Source: Solobacterium sp. (GTDB taxonomy: Bacteria > Bacillota_I > Bacilli_A > Erysipelotrichales > Erysipelotrichaceae). From it: a stretch of DNA of 11,500 nucleotides. The translations under genes and the position numbers were made by a program. The number at the start of each line of letters is the position of its first letter. The first letter of the stretch is position 1. The notes beneath the pieces are model-generated. The model searched no databases. It worked only from the letters and a program-made list of their open reading frames with translations, and was not told where the DNA came from. Positions 1 through 7,605 of the stretch are shown in pieces. Location of the stretch: assembly GCA_016291725.1 (NCBI GenBank), contig JAEEYJ010000058.1, positions 1-11,500 on the forward strand, given 5' to 3'.

Positions 1-1
1 C

Positions 2-14
2 TATAATGCCTGTT
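2..14 (+). promoter_or_regulatory. Possible -10 box placed for a leaderless transcript
   Basis: A perfect TATAAT at 2-7 is followed by seven bases and then the ATG at 15, so transcription could begin on the start codon itself. The -35 region lies outside the window, so this could also be a chance match inside the upstream gene. The same spacing occurs before the lipoprotein gene at 7606. Confidence 0.3.
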
Positions 15-1472
15 ATGGACCGTAAGCTGCTCAGAAACTACCTTTATAATGTCCTGTACCAGATTGTACGCTTTGTGATGCCTTTCATATTGGTTCCGTA
101 CACACTGGCGCACATTACCGCGGATTATCTGGGCATCTACAATCATGCCGGATCCATGATGAACATCTTCATCCTGTTCGGCATTCTGGGCGTAAACAAA
201 TACGGCAACCGTGAGATTGCCAAGGTCAGGAATGATCCGGAACAGCTGAACCGGACATTCTTCGAAGTACTGGCAATGCAGATCATGAACATGGTCGTGG
301 CCACGGCTGCCTATTTCATCTTTGTCCGGATGACGGTAAGTGAAAACCGTTTCTTCTGGAACCTGACCGGCCTGACCATGATCGCGTCCATGCTGGATGT
401 CACCTGGTTCTTCTTCGGCATCGAAGACTTCCGCAGAGCGAGCATCCGCAACATGATCGTAAAAGTTCTGGGCGTAGCGCTGATCATGACGTTCTGCCGT
501 ACCCCTCAGGATCTCTGGCTCTATATCGTGATCAATGCCGGCAGTGAGCTGTTCGGCCAGTTGATCATGTTCATCCAGCTGAGAAACTATGTACACTTTG
601 AACGCATTTCCCTGCGGGAAGCCTACCGGAAGCACTTCTATCCGACGCTGCAGCTGTTCATTCCGACCATCGCCATCAGTGTCTATACGATGCTGGACCA
701 GCCGATGATCGGCTATCTGTACAATGAAACCCATGTTACGTATTATATGTCTTCCATGAATCTGGTGAAGATGTTCCTGTACTTCATAACCAGCATCGGA
801 ACCGTAATGCTGCCGCGGGTGACCAATATCTACTACAACGATGAGGACGGTGAGCAGAAGGCGAAGAACTACATCCGTACGACGATGAAGATCGCGTGCC
901 TGCTGTCCTTTCCGATGTGCTTCGGGATGATGGCAATCGCCAGGAACTTTATATCCCTCTATCTGCACGCTTCCCCGGATGCAGCGCCGATCATCGGCAA
1001 TCTTGTCCGGATGGGCTGTCCGGTCATGATCTTCATCTCCATGTCGGATGTAACGGGAACGCAGTACATGGTGCCGACCGGGATGTACAAACAGTATTCT
1101 TTCAGTGTGATTATGGGCTCTTTGGTCAATGTGATGATCAACTTGATGCTGATACCGAAATACGGGGCATACGGGGCGATTGCCGGCAGCATCATCGCTG
1201 AATGTACGGTAACGTGCCTCCAGCTGTTCCTTGTCCGCAAACGGCTTGAAATCGGCTTCCTGAGCAAATCCTACCTGGTATATGCCCTGGGTTCCGGACT
1301 GATGTACCTGCTGGTAGTACAGCTGGGCAGAATCCTGCCGCTGTCCATCCCCGCAACATTGCTTCAGGTCGGTGCCGGTATGATCATCTACTTCGTCGTA
1401 CTGGTGCTTACCAGGGAAGAGCTCTGCATGAGCGTGCTTTCATCGATGAGAAGGAGACTGAACCATGCCTGA
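15..1472 (+). CDS. Polysaccharide flippase (Wzx/RfbX-like, MOP superfamily)
   Basis: An integral membrane protein of about 485 residues, built almost entirely of hydrophobic helices (roughly 12-14 membrane spans). The N-terminus has the pattern typical of Gram-positive capsule flippases: a basic start (DRKLLRNYLYN), then an amphipathic helix, then YLGIYN and a YGNREIA motif near residue 60. Such proteins move undecaprenyl-diphosphate-linked repeat units from the inner to the outer face of the membrane. It is followed, with an 8-base overlap, by a glycosyltransferase, as expected inside a polysaccharide operon. Two ATGs are possible, at 6 and 15. I prefer 15 because homologues as I know them begin near MxRKLLKNY, but no Shine-Dalgarno precedes either. 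Family assignment is firm; the transported glycan is unknown. Confidence 0.88.
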   Translation: MDRKLLRNYLYNVLYQIVRFVMPFILVPYTLAHITADYLGIYNHAGSMMNIFILFGILGVNKYGNREIAKVRNDPEQLNRTFFEVLAMQIMNMVVATAAYFIFVRMTVSENRFFWNLTGLTMIASMLDVTWFFFGIEDFRRASIRNMIVKVLGVALIMTFCRTPQDLWLYIVINAGSELFGQLIMFIQLRNYVHFERISLREAYRKHFYPTLQLFIPTIAISVYTMLDQPMIGYLYNETHVTYYMSSMNLVKMFLYFITSIGTVMLPRVTNIYYNDEDGEQKAKNYIRTTMKIACLLSFPMCFGMMAIARNFISLYLHASPDAAPIIGNLVRMGCPVMIFISMSDVTGTQYMVPTGMYKQYSFSVIMGSLVNVMINLMLIPKYGAYGAIAGSIIAECTVTCLQLFLVRKRLEIGFLSKSYLVYALGSGLMYLLVVQLGRILPLSIPATLLQVGAGMIIYFVVLVLTREELCMSVLSSMRRRLNHA

Positions 1473-2436
1473 AGTCAGTGTTGTAGCAGCCGTATACAAC
1501 GTAGAGAAGTACCTTCCCAAATGCATCGAATCCCTGCTTGCCCAGACATACCGGGATTTTGAACTGATTCTGGTCAATGATGGATCCAAGGACAGTTCCC
1601 CGCTCATCTGCAGGCAGTATGCCGGAAAGGACAGCCGGATTCTTGTGATCGATCAGGAAAACGGCGGTCTTTCCGCGGCCAGGAACACCGGAATCGCTGC
1701 GGCGAAGGGGAAGTACATCCAGTTCATCGACAGTGATGATTATGTAGAACCGGATCTGCTGGAGCGCTGCGTGAAAAAGCTTGAGGAAACAGACGCAGAC
1801 ATGGTGGTCTTTGATTTCCGACAGGCCTATCTGGACGGTACCGGAGAAATCATCCGCAGTCCTTTCGACGAAGAGCGGATCTACTGTCTGGCAGAGCATC
1901 CGGAGCTGCTTACGGATCTGAAGAACGCAGCCTGGAACAAAATGTACCGGACAGCGCTGTTCACGGAGACCGGCATCCGCTATCCGATGCGCAAGTACTA
2001 TGAGGACCTGGGCACGACCTACCGGCTGATTGCCCGGTGCCGGCGGATTGCCTTCCTTCATGAACCGCTGTACAACTATCTCCAGGACCGGCCCGGCAAT
2101 ATCACCCATTCCTTCAACCGTTCGGTCTATGACATCATGGATATGATTGACCTGACCATAGAGGACTACAAGGACCTGGGACTCTATGAAACATACTATG
2201 AAGAGCTCAAATACCTGGGCTGCGTGAATATCCTGGAGTGCCTGAAGAAGACACGCGGGGTAGCGGATGTCGGGGAGGCAGAGCGCTTCGTTGATGCCTG
2301 CTTCAGCTATATCAAGCAGCGCTGGCCGGAATACCCGGCGTGCACCAGAAAGCTGAACCGGGAAAAATACGACTTCATCTACATGAATCAAACACTGCTG
2401 AAACTCTATCTGAAATACAGGAACGGGAGGGCATAG
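1465..2436 (+). CDS. Family 2 glycosyltransferase (first of three)
   Basis: A 323-residue GT-A fold enzyme expected to transfer a sugar from a nucleotide-sugar to a growing lipid-linked glycan on the cytoplasmic face of the membrane. Visible motifs in order: VVAAVYNVEKYL at the N-terminus, VNDGSKDSS at about 37-45 (nucleotide binding), NGGLSAARNTGI at about 67-78, the metal-binding DSDD at 89-92, and a YYEDLG acidic motif at about 178-183 that fits the catalytic base region. The start is clear: AAGGAG at 1451-1456 lies eight bases before the ATG, which overlaps the end of the flippase gene by 8 bases. Close paralogue of the gene at 3469. Donor and acceptor sugars cannot be told from sequence. 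Confidence 0.9.
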   Translation: MPEVSVVAAVYNVEKYLPKCIESLLAQTYRDFELILVNDGSKDSSPLICRQYAGKDSRILVIDQENGGLSAARNTGIAAAKGKYIQFIDSDDYVEPDLLERCVKKLEETDADMVVFDFRQAYLDGTGEIIRSPFDEERIYCLAEHPELLTDLKNAAWNKMYRTALFTETGIRYPMRKYYEDLGTTYRLIARCRRIAFLHEPLYNYLQDRPGNITHSFNRSVYDIMDMIDLTIEDYKDLGLYETYYEELKYLGCVNILECLKKTRGVADVGEAERFVDACFSYIKQRWPEYPACTRKLNREKYDFIYMNQTLLKLYLKYRNGRA

Positions 2437-2438
2437 AC

Positions 2439-3464
2439 ATGGCAAAGGCAACGATCATTGTACCGATCTACAACGTAGAGAAATACCTCAGGGCCTGTTT
2501 TGACTCTCTTCTGAAGCAGGATCCGGAAGATGCTGTCATCCTTGCGGTCAATGACGGCTCTCCCGACAACAGCCGGGCGATCATTGAAGAATACCGCACC
2601 CGGTATCCGGAACGGATCCGTTTCATCGACAAGGAGAACGGCGGCTATGGTTCTGTACTCGAACTGGCTGTCCATCAGCTGGACACTCCGTATTTCCTCG
2701 TATGCGATCCGGATGATACCATAACCGAAGACGCTGTAAAGACACTGCTGGCGCTGGCTGAAAAACACGGCGCAGATATTGCGGTGGGCGCCAAGAACTT
2801 TGTGTACAACGGCACGGACCGCAAGGACTACGATGCAGCGTACAATACGACGTTCGTTTCTTTGATGCCGGATACGGTCTACCGCAGGGGAACAGAAGCC
2901 TTCAATGATCTGCTGTTCCTGGATCCCAGCCCGCATGCCAAACTGTACCGCAAGGAAACGGCAAAGGATATTGTCTTCCTGAAAAAGGTAGGGTATACGG
3001 ACAACATGCTGTTCTACCTGTCCCTTCTGAAGGCCGACAAGGTTGTTTATACCGACAGGGCGCTGGCGGATTATCTGGTGGACCGTCCGGGCAACACCAT
3101 GACGGATGTCTCTGTAAAAGCAATGCGCGGACAGATCAATGTATTCAGTGCCATTGTCGACCAGGCATCGCAGATTCCGGATGTACCGGACATATTCTGG
3201 TACCGGATGTTCGAGAGCTTCAAATACATGCTCCGGCAGACGCGCAGAGTCAAGGGAAGCGAAGAAGAGCGCAGCATGATTCTGGATGAACTGTACGGAT
3301 TCGTTCAGAAGCTGGTCCCGTACCGCAGTGAAATCCTGCCCTGGTACAGCAAGTACTCAACCGCCCGTTTTCTGGAGAAGAAGCGGGACAGGGATCTGCT
3401 GGATGAAAGGCGCAGTGCGCGTGCGTTTGCTGGACTGAAGAAAAAGATGATGCAGGGAGAATGA
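2439..3464 (+). CDS. Family 2 glycosyltransferase (second, NGGYGS variant)
   Basis: A 341-residue GT-A glycosyltransferase. It opens with ATIIVPIYNVEKYL and has AVNDGSPDNS at about 36-45. It then departs from its neighbours: the loop reads ENGGYGSVLELAV instead of ENGGLSAARN, and the metal motif is DPDD at 90-93 rather than DSDD. This places it in the GT2 branch that carries NGG(H/Y)GS loops. The C-terminal part (LVDRPGNTMTD, then a basic helical tail) is consistent with membrane association. The ATG at 2439 is chosen over an in-frame upstream ATG at 2340 because GGGAGG at 2425-2430 sits eight bases before it, it is two bases after the previous stop, and the extra 33 residues would lie over the previous gene and precede the conserved fold. 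Confidence 0.88.
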   Translation: MAKATIIVPIYNVEKYLRACFDSLLKQDPEDAVILAVNDGSPDNSRAIIEEYRTRYPERIRFIDKENGGYGSVLELAVHQLDTPYFLVCDPDDTITEDAVKTLLALAEKHGADIAVGAKNFVYNGTDRKDYDAAYNTTFVSLMPDTVYRRGTEAFNDLLFLDPSPHAKLYRKETAKDIVFLKKVGYTDNMLFYLSLLKADKVVYTDRALADYLVDRPGNTMTDVSVKAMRGQINVFSAIVDQASQIPDVPDIFWYRMFESFKYMLRQTRRVKGSEEERSMILDELYGFVQKLVPYRSEILPWYSKYSTARFLEKKRDRDLLDERRSARAFAGLKKKMMQGE

Positions 3465-3468
3465 AGCG

Positions 3469-4431
3469 ATGAAGCTGTCTTTGATCATTCCCATGTACAA
3501 CATAGAAGCGTATCTGCGCGAATGCCTGGACTCCGTCGTCAGACAGACTCTGGAGGACATGGAGATCATCGTCGTGGATGATGGCTGCACCGATCACAGC
3601 CCGGAGATTGCGGAAGAATATGTGCGGCAGTATCCGGACAGGGTCCGGCTGCTGCACAAACCGAACGGCGGTCTTTCCGATGCCCGGAACTTCGGCATTG
3701 TATATGCGCAGGGTGAGTACATCGCTTTTCTTGACAGCGATGACTTTGTCGAGCCGGATCTCTACCGGCAGATGGTGGATCTGATGGACAGGGAACAGTG
3801 CGATGTTGCGGTCACGGATATTGAATACTGGTACAGGGATCCTTCCCGGAGGTTCATCATGAAAGGGCTCAGCGAGCGGGGTAAACCCGACCGGAACAAG
3901 CAGGCGCTGATGTCGCCGATGTTTGCCTGGAACAAAGTCTACAGAGCATTCTGGTTCAAGGAGAAGGGGCTTCGCTATCCGGTAGGCCTGTGGTATGAAG
4001 ACCTGCCTGTCACTACCCTGATCTTTGCACAGTCTGCGAGGATCGGTTATCTCGACCAGTGCCTGATCCATTACCGGCAGCGGGAAGGCTCGATCATGAG
4101 TTCATCTTCTGACCGTGTCAGGGAAATATTTGATATACTGATGATGGTCCGGGGGAATTTCCAGGAAAACGGACTGCTCGAGCAGTATCATGACGAGATC
4201 GAGTGGCTCCATATTGAGAATCTGCGCCTGTACGGTATGTTCCGCTTCATGCGTGCAGACCGTTTTCCGGAGTACTATGCAAAGGCAACGGATATTCTGT
4301 ATGCCTGCTTCCCTGGCTGGAGGAAGAATCCCTATATCCGCTGTGCAGGCCTGAAGAACCGGATCTTTATGAGAACACTGAACGGGCTGAGCGCCCGTAT
4401 ATACCGTTCCATCATTGCCAAAGGAGATTGA
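3469..4431 (+). CDS. Family 2 glycosyltransferase (third of three)
   Basis: A 320-residue GT-A enzyme. Motifs: LSLIIPMYNIEAYL at the start, VVDDGCTDHS at about 35-44, NGGLSDARNFGI at about 66-77, DSDD at 89-92, and LWYEDL at about 174-179. It shares FAWNKVYR and YPVGLWYEDL blocks with the first transferase, so the two are paralogues likely to use different donors or acceptors in the same repeat unit. The start has GGGAGA at 3455-3460 and lies four bases after the previous stop. It overlaps the next gene by four bases (TTGA). It probably acts in the cytoplasm at the membrane; sugar specificity is unknown. Confidence 0.9.
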   Translation: MKLSLIIPMYNIEAYLRECLDSVVRQTLEDMEIIVVDDGCTDHSPEIAEEYVRQYPDRVRLLHKPNGGLSDARNFGIVYAQGEYIAFLDSDDFVEPDLYRQMVDLMDREQCDVAVTDIEYWYRDPSRRFIMKGLSERGKPDRNKQALMSPMFAWNKVYRAFWFKEKGLRYPVGLWYEDLPVTTLIFAQSARIGYLDQCLIHYRQREGSIMSSSSDRVREIFDILMMVRGNFQENGLLEQYHDEIEWLHIENLRLYGMFRFMRADRFPEYYAKATDILYACFPGWRKNPYIRCAGLKNRIFMRTLNGLSARIYRSIIAKGD

Positions 4432-5960
4432 TTACGCGCACCCGTTATTCTTTCTACAACTTCATAGTCAGTACGATTGCGGCGGTGATTCTGCCGCTCA
4501 TCGGCTTTATCAAGGTACGTCTTTTCGTTGCGTTCTACGGCAGTGACATCAACGGTCTGCAGATCACCATTGCCCAGGTCATTACTTTCATCAATATCTG
4601 TGAACTGGCCTATTCACTGGCGTTCCGGCAGCTGATGTTCAAGCCTCTGATGGAAGACGACCGGGAGCGTGTGCGCGAGATCTACTGCGGCGCTGTGCGG
4701 GTGTTCCGCATCACCGGCATTGTCGTTCTGCTTACGGGCATCGCGGTAGGTGCTGTTTACCCGTATTTCAGGGAGTCTCCGCTGAACTACATCCATACTG
4801 CCGGAACATTCTGGCTGATGGTCATTCCGTACGGAATCTCCTATTTTCTGATGGGACCGAATTTCCTTATCATGGCCGATCAGAAGGAATACCGGATCAA
4901 TATCTGGATCCAGTCCTTCTCCATTCTGAGGATGGTGCTGATGGTCGCGGCCATACGGCTGGAGATGAGTTTCTTCTGGATTCTGGTCATTGACGCGCTC
5001 AATGTAATCTGCGCCAATACGGCTGCGAGGATCATTGCGCTGAAGGAATATCCGTGGGTGAAGGAAGCACCGGAGAATACCGGTGATGATTCGTTCCGGA
5101 AGAAGGCTGGATACGCGGTCATTCAGCGGCTGAGCGAACTGGCGACGACCCAGACGGACAACATTGTGGTTACCGGATTCATGGGCTATGTCATGTCCTC
5201 CGTCTACGGTGTGTACAGCTATCTGACGGACAATATCGGCAAGATTACCCAGACGATGGTTACTTCTCCCATGAACAGCTTCGGCAACCTGTTCAACGAC
5301 AGGAATGCGGACCGCTACGGTGTGTTTACGGAGTTCTTCAGTTTTGCGACCTATGTGTCCACGATTGTAGCGGTATCCATCTTTGTGGTCATGCCGCAGT
5401 TTGTACCGCTGTGGATGAACAATCCGCTCTATGAGGCCTCTGTACCGATCTGTTTCCTGTTCGGTCTGAATATTTTCTATCTGACCATGCGCCAGCCGGT
5501 GATGATTGCGCGCGATGCCAACGGGCTGTACGTAAACGCCAAGAACAATGCCTATCTGATGGCAGTCTCCAAGATCGTCCTGTCCGTTCTTCTGGTCCGG
5601 AAGCTGGGACTGATGGGTGTGATTCTGGCAACGACATTGACGAACTGGACGGTGGACTTCCTGTACAATCCGCGTCTGGTCTATACGAATGTCTTCGATC
5701 GCTCGGTATTCAGCTATTACCGGATGGTCCTGGGCAGGCTGATTATCGCGCTGGGCATCGGTGCGGCGGGATTCTTTGTCTGGAACCGGATGATTCCGGA
5801 ACAGATGGGACTGTTCTCGTTTGTGAAGAATACCATTCTTCTGGGGCTGTTCGTGGTGCTTGTGACCACGGTGGTCTACGCTGTCTGCTATGATTCGTTC
5901 AGGAAGCTGTTTGTGCGTCTGCGTTCTTTGCTCGGCAGAAGGAAGCAGGCAAACGTCTGA
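4428..5960 (+). CDS. Second polysaccharide flippase (MOP/PST family)
   Basis: A 510-residue multi-pass membrane protein of the polysaccharide transporter family, with around 12-14 hydrophobic spans. The N-terminus (TRTRYSFYNFIVST, then LPLIGFIKVRLFVAFYGSDINGL) and the middle segment ATTQTDNIVVTGFMG...SVYGVYSY resemble flippases often annotated as teichoic acid or O-antigen exporters, and are unlike the first flippase of this operon. The start is TTG at 4428, overlapping the previous stop. The next in-frame methionine is near residue 69, inside the conserved region, so a non-ATG start is required. AAAGGAG at 4420-4426 is only one base from the TTG, which is unusually close. Substrate unknown. 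Confidence 0.87.
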   Translation: MITRTRYSFYNFIVSTIAAVILPLIGFIKVRLFVAFYGSDINGLQITIAQVITFINICELAYSLAFRQLMFKPLMEDDRERVREIYCGAVRVFRITGIVVLLTGIAVGAVYPYFRESPLNYIHTAGTFWLMVIPYGISYFLMGPNFLIMADQKEYRINIWIQSFSILRMVLMVAAIRLEMSFFWILVIDALNVICANTAARIIALKEYPWVKEAPENTGDDSFRKKAGYAVIQRLSELATTQTDNIVVTGFMGYVMSSVYGVYSYLTDNIGKITQTMVTSPMNSFGNLFNDRNADRYGVFTEFFSFATYVSTIVAVSIFVVMPQFVPLWMNNPLYEASVPICFLFGLNIFYLTMRQPVMIARDANGLYVNAKNNAYLMAVSKIVLSVLLVRKLGLMGVILATTLTNWTVDFLYNPRLVYTNVFDRSVFSYYRMVLGRLIIALGIGAAGFFVWNRMIPEQMGLFSFVKNTILLGLFVVLVTTVVYAVCYDSFRKLFVRLRSLLGRRKQANV

Positions 5961-5971
5961 AAGGAATGTAT

Positions 5972-6457
5972 ATGAACCGAAAACAGAAGGATTACTTCTC
6001 CTTTGAAAGCATCCGTGACGGCAATGGTGAGGTCATCTGCTACCATGTAACGATGATCGGTACGATCGAGGCGGACGGAGTGCCGCGCCTGCGTACGGAT
6101 ATGGGACCGAACAAGGACGGCAGGAGAGCGTTCGGCAGGCTGACGCTGGTGAACTGCGACAGAAAGATCAAAACTCTGCTGGATGAAACAGACAGCTATG
6201 TTGCGTCTTTCTACAGCGGACCGGAAGGATCGGAGTCCGTGATCGGCTTTACCGCCAGGGACTGGCGTGCGGATGCGGTTTATGAGCTGTCTGAAGGGGA
6301 CAGGGTCCTGGTGGAAGGAAGGGCATACTTCCGGCAGGGCAATGATGAACGGGGCAGGAAAGAGTTCACGGTCACCGTTACCGGCACCTTCCTGATCGGA
6401 CGGAGGAGAAAAGAGTACCACTCCCTGAATGAGGGACTGGTACCCCAGAAGTACTGA
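5972..6457 (+). CDS. Small OB-fold protein, SSB-like
   Basis: A 161-residue soluble protein with no signal peptide or membrane span. The pattern YHVTMIGTIEADG (about 24-36), FGRLTLV (54-60), FTARDWRADAVYELSEGDRVLVEGRAYFR (93-121) and a closing EFTVTVTGTF strand (131-140) resembles the OB fold of single-stranded DNA-binding proteins, including the GDRVLVEGR stretch. It ends LVPQKY and lacks the acidic DDxIPF tip through which bacterial SSBs recruit partners. Start: ATG at 5972 is preferred over ATG at 5966, because AAGGA at 5961-5965 touches the latter but sits six bases before the former. It lies 11 bases after the flippase and is the last gene before the terminator. Role is not established; OB-fold call is by pattern only. 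Confidence 0.6.
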   Translation: MNRKQKDYFSFESIRDGNGEVICYHVTMIGTIEADGVPRLRTDMGPNKDGRRAFGRLTLVNCDRKIKTLLDETDSYVASFYSGPEGSESVIGFTARDWRADAVYELSEGDRVLVEGRAYFRQGNDERGRKEFTVTVTGTFLIGRRRKEYHSLNEGLVPQKY

Positions 6458-6460
6458 AAA

Positions 6461-6490
6461 GAAAACTGATTCCGGGGAATCAGTTTTTTT
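6461..6490. terminator. Bidirectional rho-independent terminator
   Basis: AAAACTGATT, then CCGGGG, then AATCAGTTTT followed by more T's gives a strong hairpin ending in a T run on the + strand. On the - strand the same stem is followed by TTTTCTTTTC. It lies just after the SSB-like gene and five bases beyond the pta stop, so it can end both convergent transcripts. Confidence 0.85.
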
Positions 6491-6494
6491 CTGT

Positions 6495-7496
6495 TTACGC
6501 GTTCTGTGCCTGTACGGCTGTAATCGCTACAACACCGACGATGTCTTCCCAGGAACATCCTCTGGAAAGGTCGTTGACCGGCTTTGCGATACCCTGCAGC
6601 ATCGGTCCGTAGGCTTCTGCCTTCGCCAGGCGCTGTACGAGCTTGTAGCCGATGTTTCCTGCATCCAGGTTCGGGAAGATCAGTACGTTGGCCTTACCGG
6701 CAACCGGGGACTCCGGTGCTTTGCTGGCCGCAACGGACGGTACGATGGCTGCATCCAGCTGCAGTTCGCCGTCACATACCAGATCGGGATAGTTCTCATG
6801 GGCCGCCGCTACTGCTGCTGTCACTTTGTCAACCAGTGCATGCTTGGCGCTTCCCTTGGATGAATGGGAGAGGAACGCGACTCTTGCGTCTCCGCCGACC
6901 AGCGCTTTGAAGCTGTTCGCACTGTCGTTGCCAATGGCTGCCAGTTCTTCCGGGTTCGGATCCTGGTTCAGGCCGCAGTCGGCGAACACAAAGGTTCCGT
7001 TGTCACCGAATTCGCAGTTCGGTACATCCATGACGAAGAAGCCGGATACGAGCTTGGCACCCGGTGCTGTACGCAGGATCTGCAGGGCAGGACGCAGGGT
7101 ATTCGCAGTGGAGTGGCAGGCACCGGATACCAGGCCGTCCGCCTCTCCGAGCTTTACGAGCATAACACCGAAGGTTGTGCGGTCGGCCAGAAGGGTCTCA
7201 CGCGCCTTTTCGGGGGTCATGCCTTTTGCTTTTCTCAGTTCATAAAGGGTGTCTACATAAGTGCCGAGCTTCTCGCACTTTTCGGGATCAATGATCGCTG
7301 CACCGGCAACATCCACGCCGTACTTCTCAGCGTCAGCCTTGATGGTGTCTTCGGGTCCGATCAGGATGATCCTGGCTGTTCCTTCTTCGAGGACCTTCGC
7401 TGCGGCGCGGATGGTTCTCTCATCTTCGGATTCAGGCAGAACGATAGTCTTCAGGTCTTTCTTGGCCTTTTCTTTAATGCCGTCAATAAATGCCAT
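6495..7496 (-). CDS. pta: Phosphate acetyltransferase (phosphotransacetylase)
   Basis: Catalyses the reversible reaction acetyl-CoA + phosphate to acetyl phosphate + CoA in the cytoplasm; with acetate kinase it makes acetate and ATP in fermentation. The 333 residues match the short, single-domain Pta type. Visible family motifs: VLPESEDERT at about 19-28, GLVSGACHSTANTLRPAL at 121-138 with Arg135, LIFPNLDAGNIGYK at 272-285, and the active-site block NDLSRGCSWEDI at 308-319, whose Ser311, Arg312 and Asp318 correspond to the known catalytic Ser, Arg and Asp of the archaeal enzyme. The start ATG has AGGAGG (complement of 7509-7514) 12 bases upstream. No ackA is in the window. It is transcribed alone, convergent with the polysaccharide operon. 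Confidence 0.97.
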   Translation of the reverse strand: MAFIDGIKEKAKKDLKTIVLPESEDERTIRAAAKVLEEGTARIILIGPEDTIKADAEKYGVDVAGAAIIDPEKCEKLGTYVDTLYELRKAKGMTPEKARETLLADRTTFGVMLVKLGEADGLVSGACHSTANTLRPALQILRTAPGAKLVSGFFVMDVPNCEFGDNGTFVFADCGLNQDPNPEELAAIGNDSANSFKALVGGDARVAFLSHSSKGSAKHALVDKVTAAVAAAHENYPDLVCDGELQLDAAIVPSVAASKAPESPVAGKANVLIFPNLDAGNIGYKLVQRLAKAEAYGPMLQGIAKPVNDLSRGCSWEDIVGVVAITAVQAQNA

Positions 7497-7563
7497 AGGT
7501 AAAACAAGCCTCCTTATACAATTTCATTTTTTCACTTAATCGTCCAAAAGTCCACCGACAAAA

Positions 7564-7572
7564 ATTATTTCA
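7564..7572 (-). promoter_or_regulatory. Candidate extended -10 of the pta promoter
   Basis: On the - strand this reads TGAAATAAT, a TGn extension plus AATAAT. It would give a leader of about 60 bases before pta. No convincing -35 box precedes it, so it is a weak candidate. Confidence 0.3.
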
Positions 7573-7592
7573 GCAATCATCGTTGAATCATC

Positions 7593-7605
7593 TATAATGA
7601 TAGGC
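7593..7605 (+). promoter_or_regulatory. -10 box placed for a leaderless lipoprotein transcript
   Basis: TATAAT at 7593-7598 is followed by seven bases (GATAGGC) and then ATG at 7606, so the normal transcription start would fall on the A of the start codon. No -35 match better than about three of six bases is seen at 16-19 bases upstream. Confidence 0.4.

Noticed and set aside
2340..2438. N-terminal extension of 33 codons on the second glycosyltransferase
   Set aside because: Lies within the preceding gene, lacks a ribosome site, and the standard GT2 start motif begins only after the ATG at 2439, which has a well-spaced GGGAGG.
1408..2451. Long - strand open frame (347 codons) opposite the first glycosyltransferase
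   Set aside because: It lies antisense to a gene with intact family motifs and a good ribosome site, and its translation resembles no family. It is a codon-bias shadow.
3250..4071. Open - strand frame of 273 codons opposite the second and third glycosyltransferases
   Set aside because: Spans two real genes on the other strand; Pro/Cys/His/Arg-rich composition with no recognisable domain.
6864..7502. Open + strand frame of 212 codons within pta
   Set aside because: Antisense to a complete, motif-perfect Pta; no ribosome site and no family resemblance.
7497..7596. Catabolite-response (cre) site before pta, common in Bacillota
   Set aside because: No match to the TGnAAnCGnTnnCA type pattern was seen by eye on either strand.
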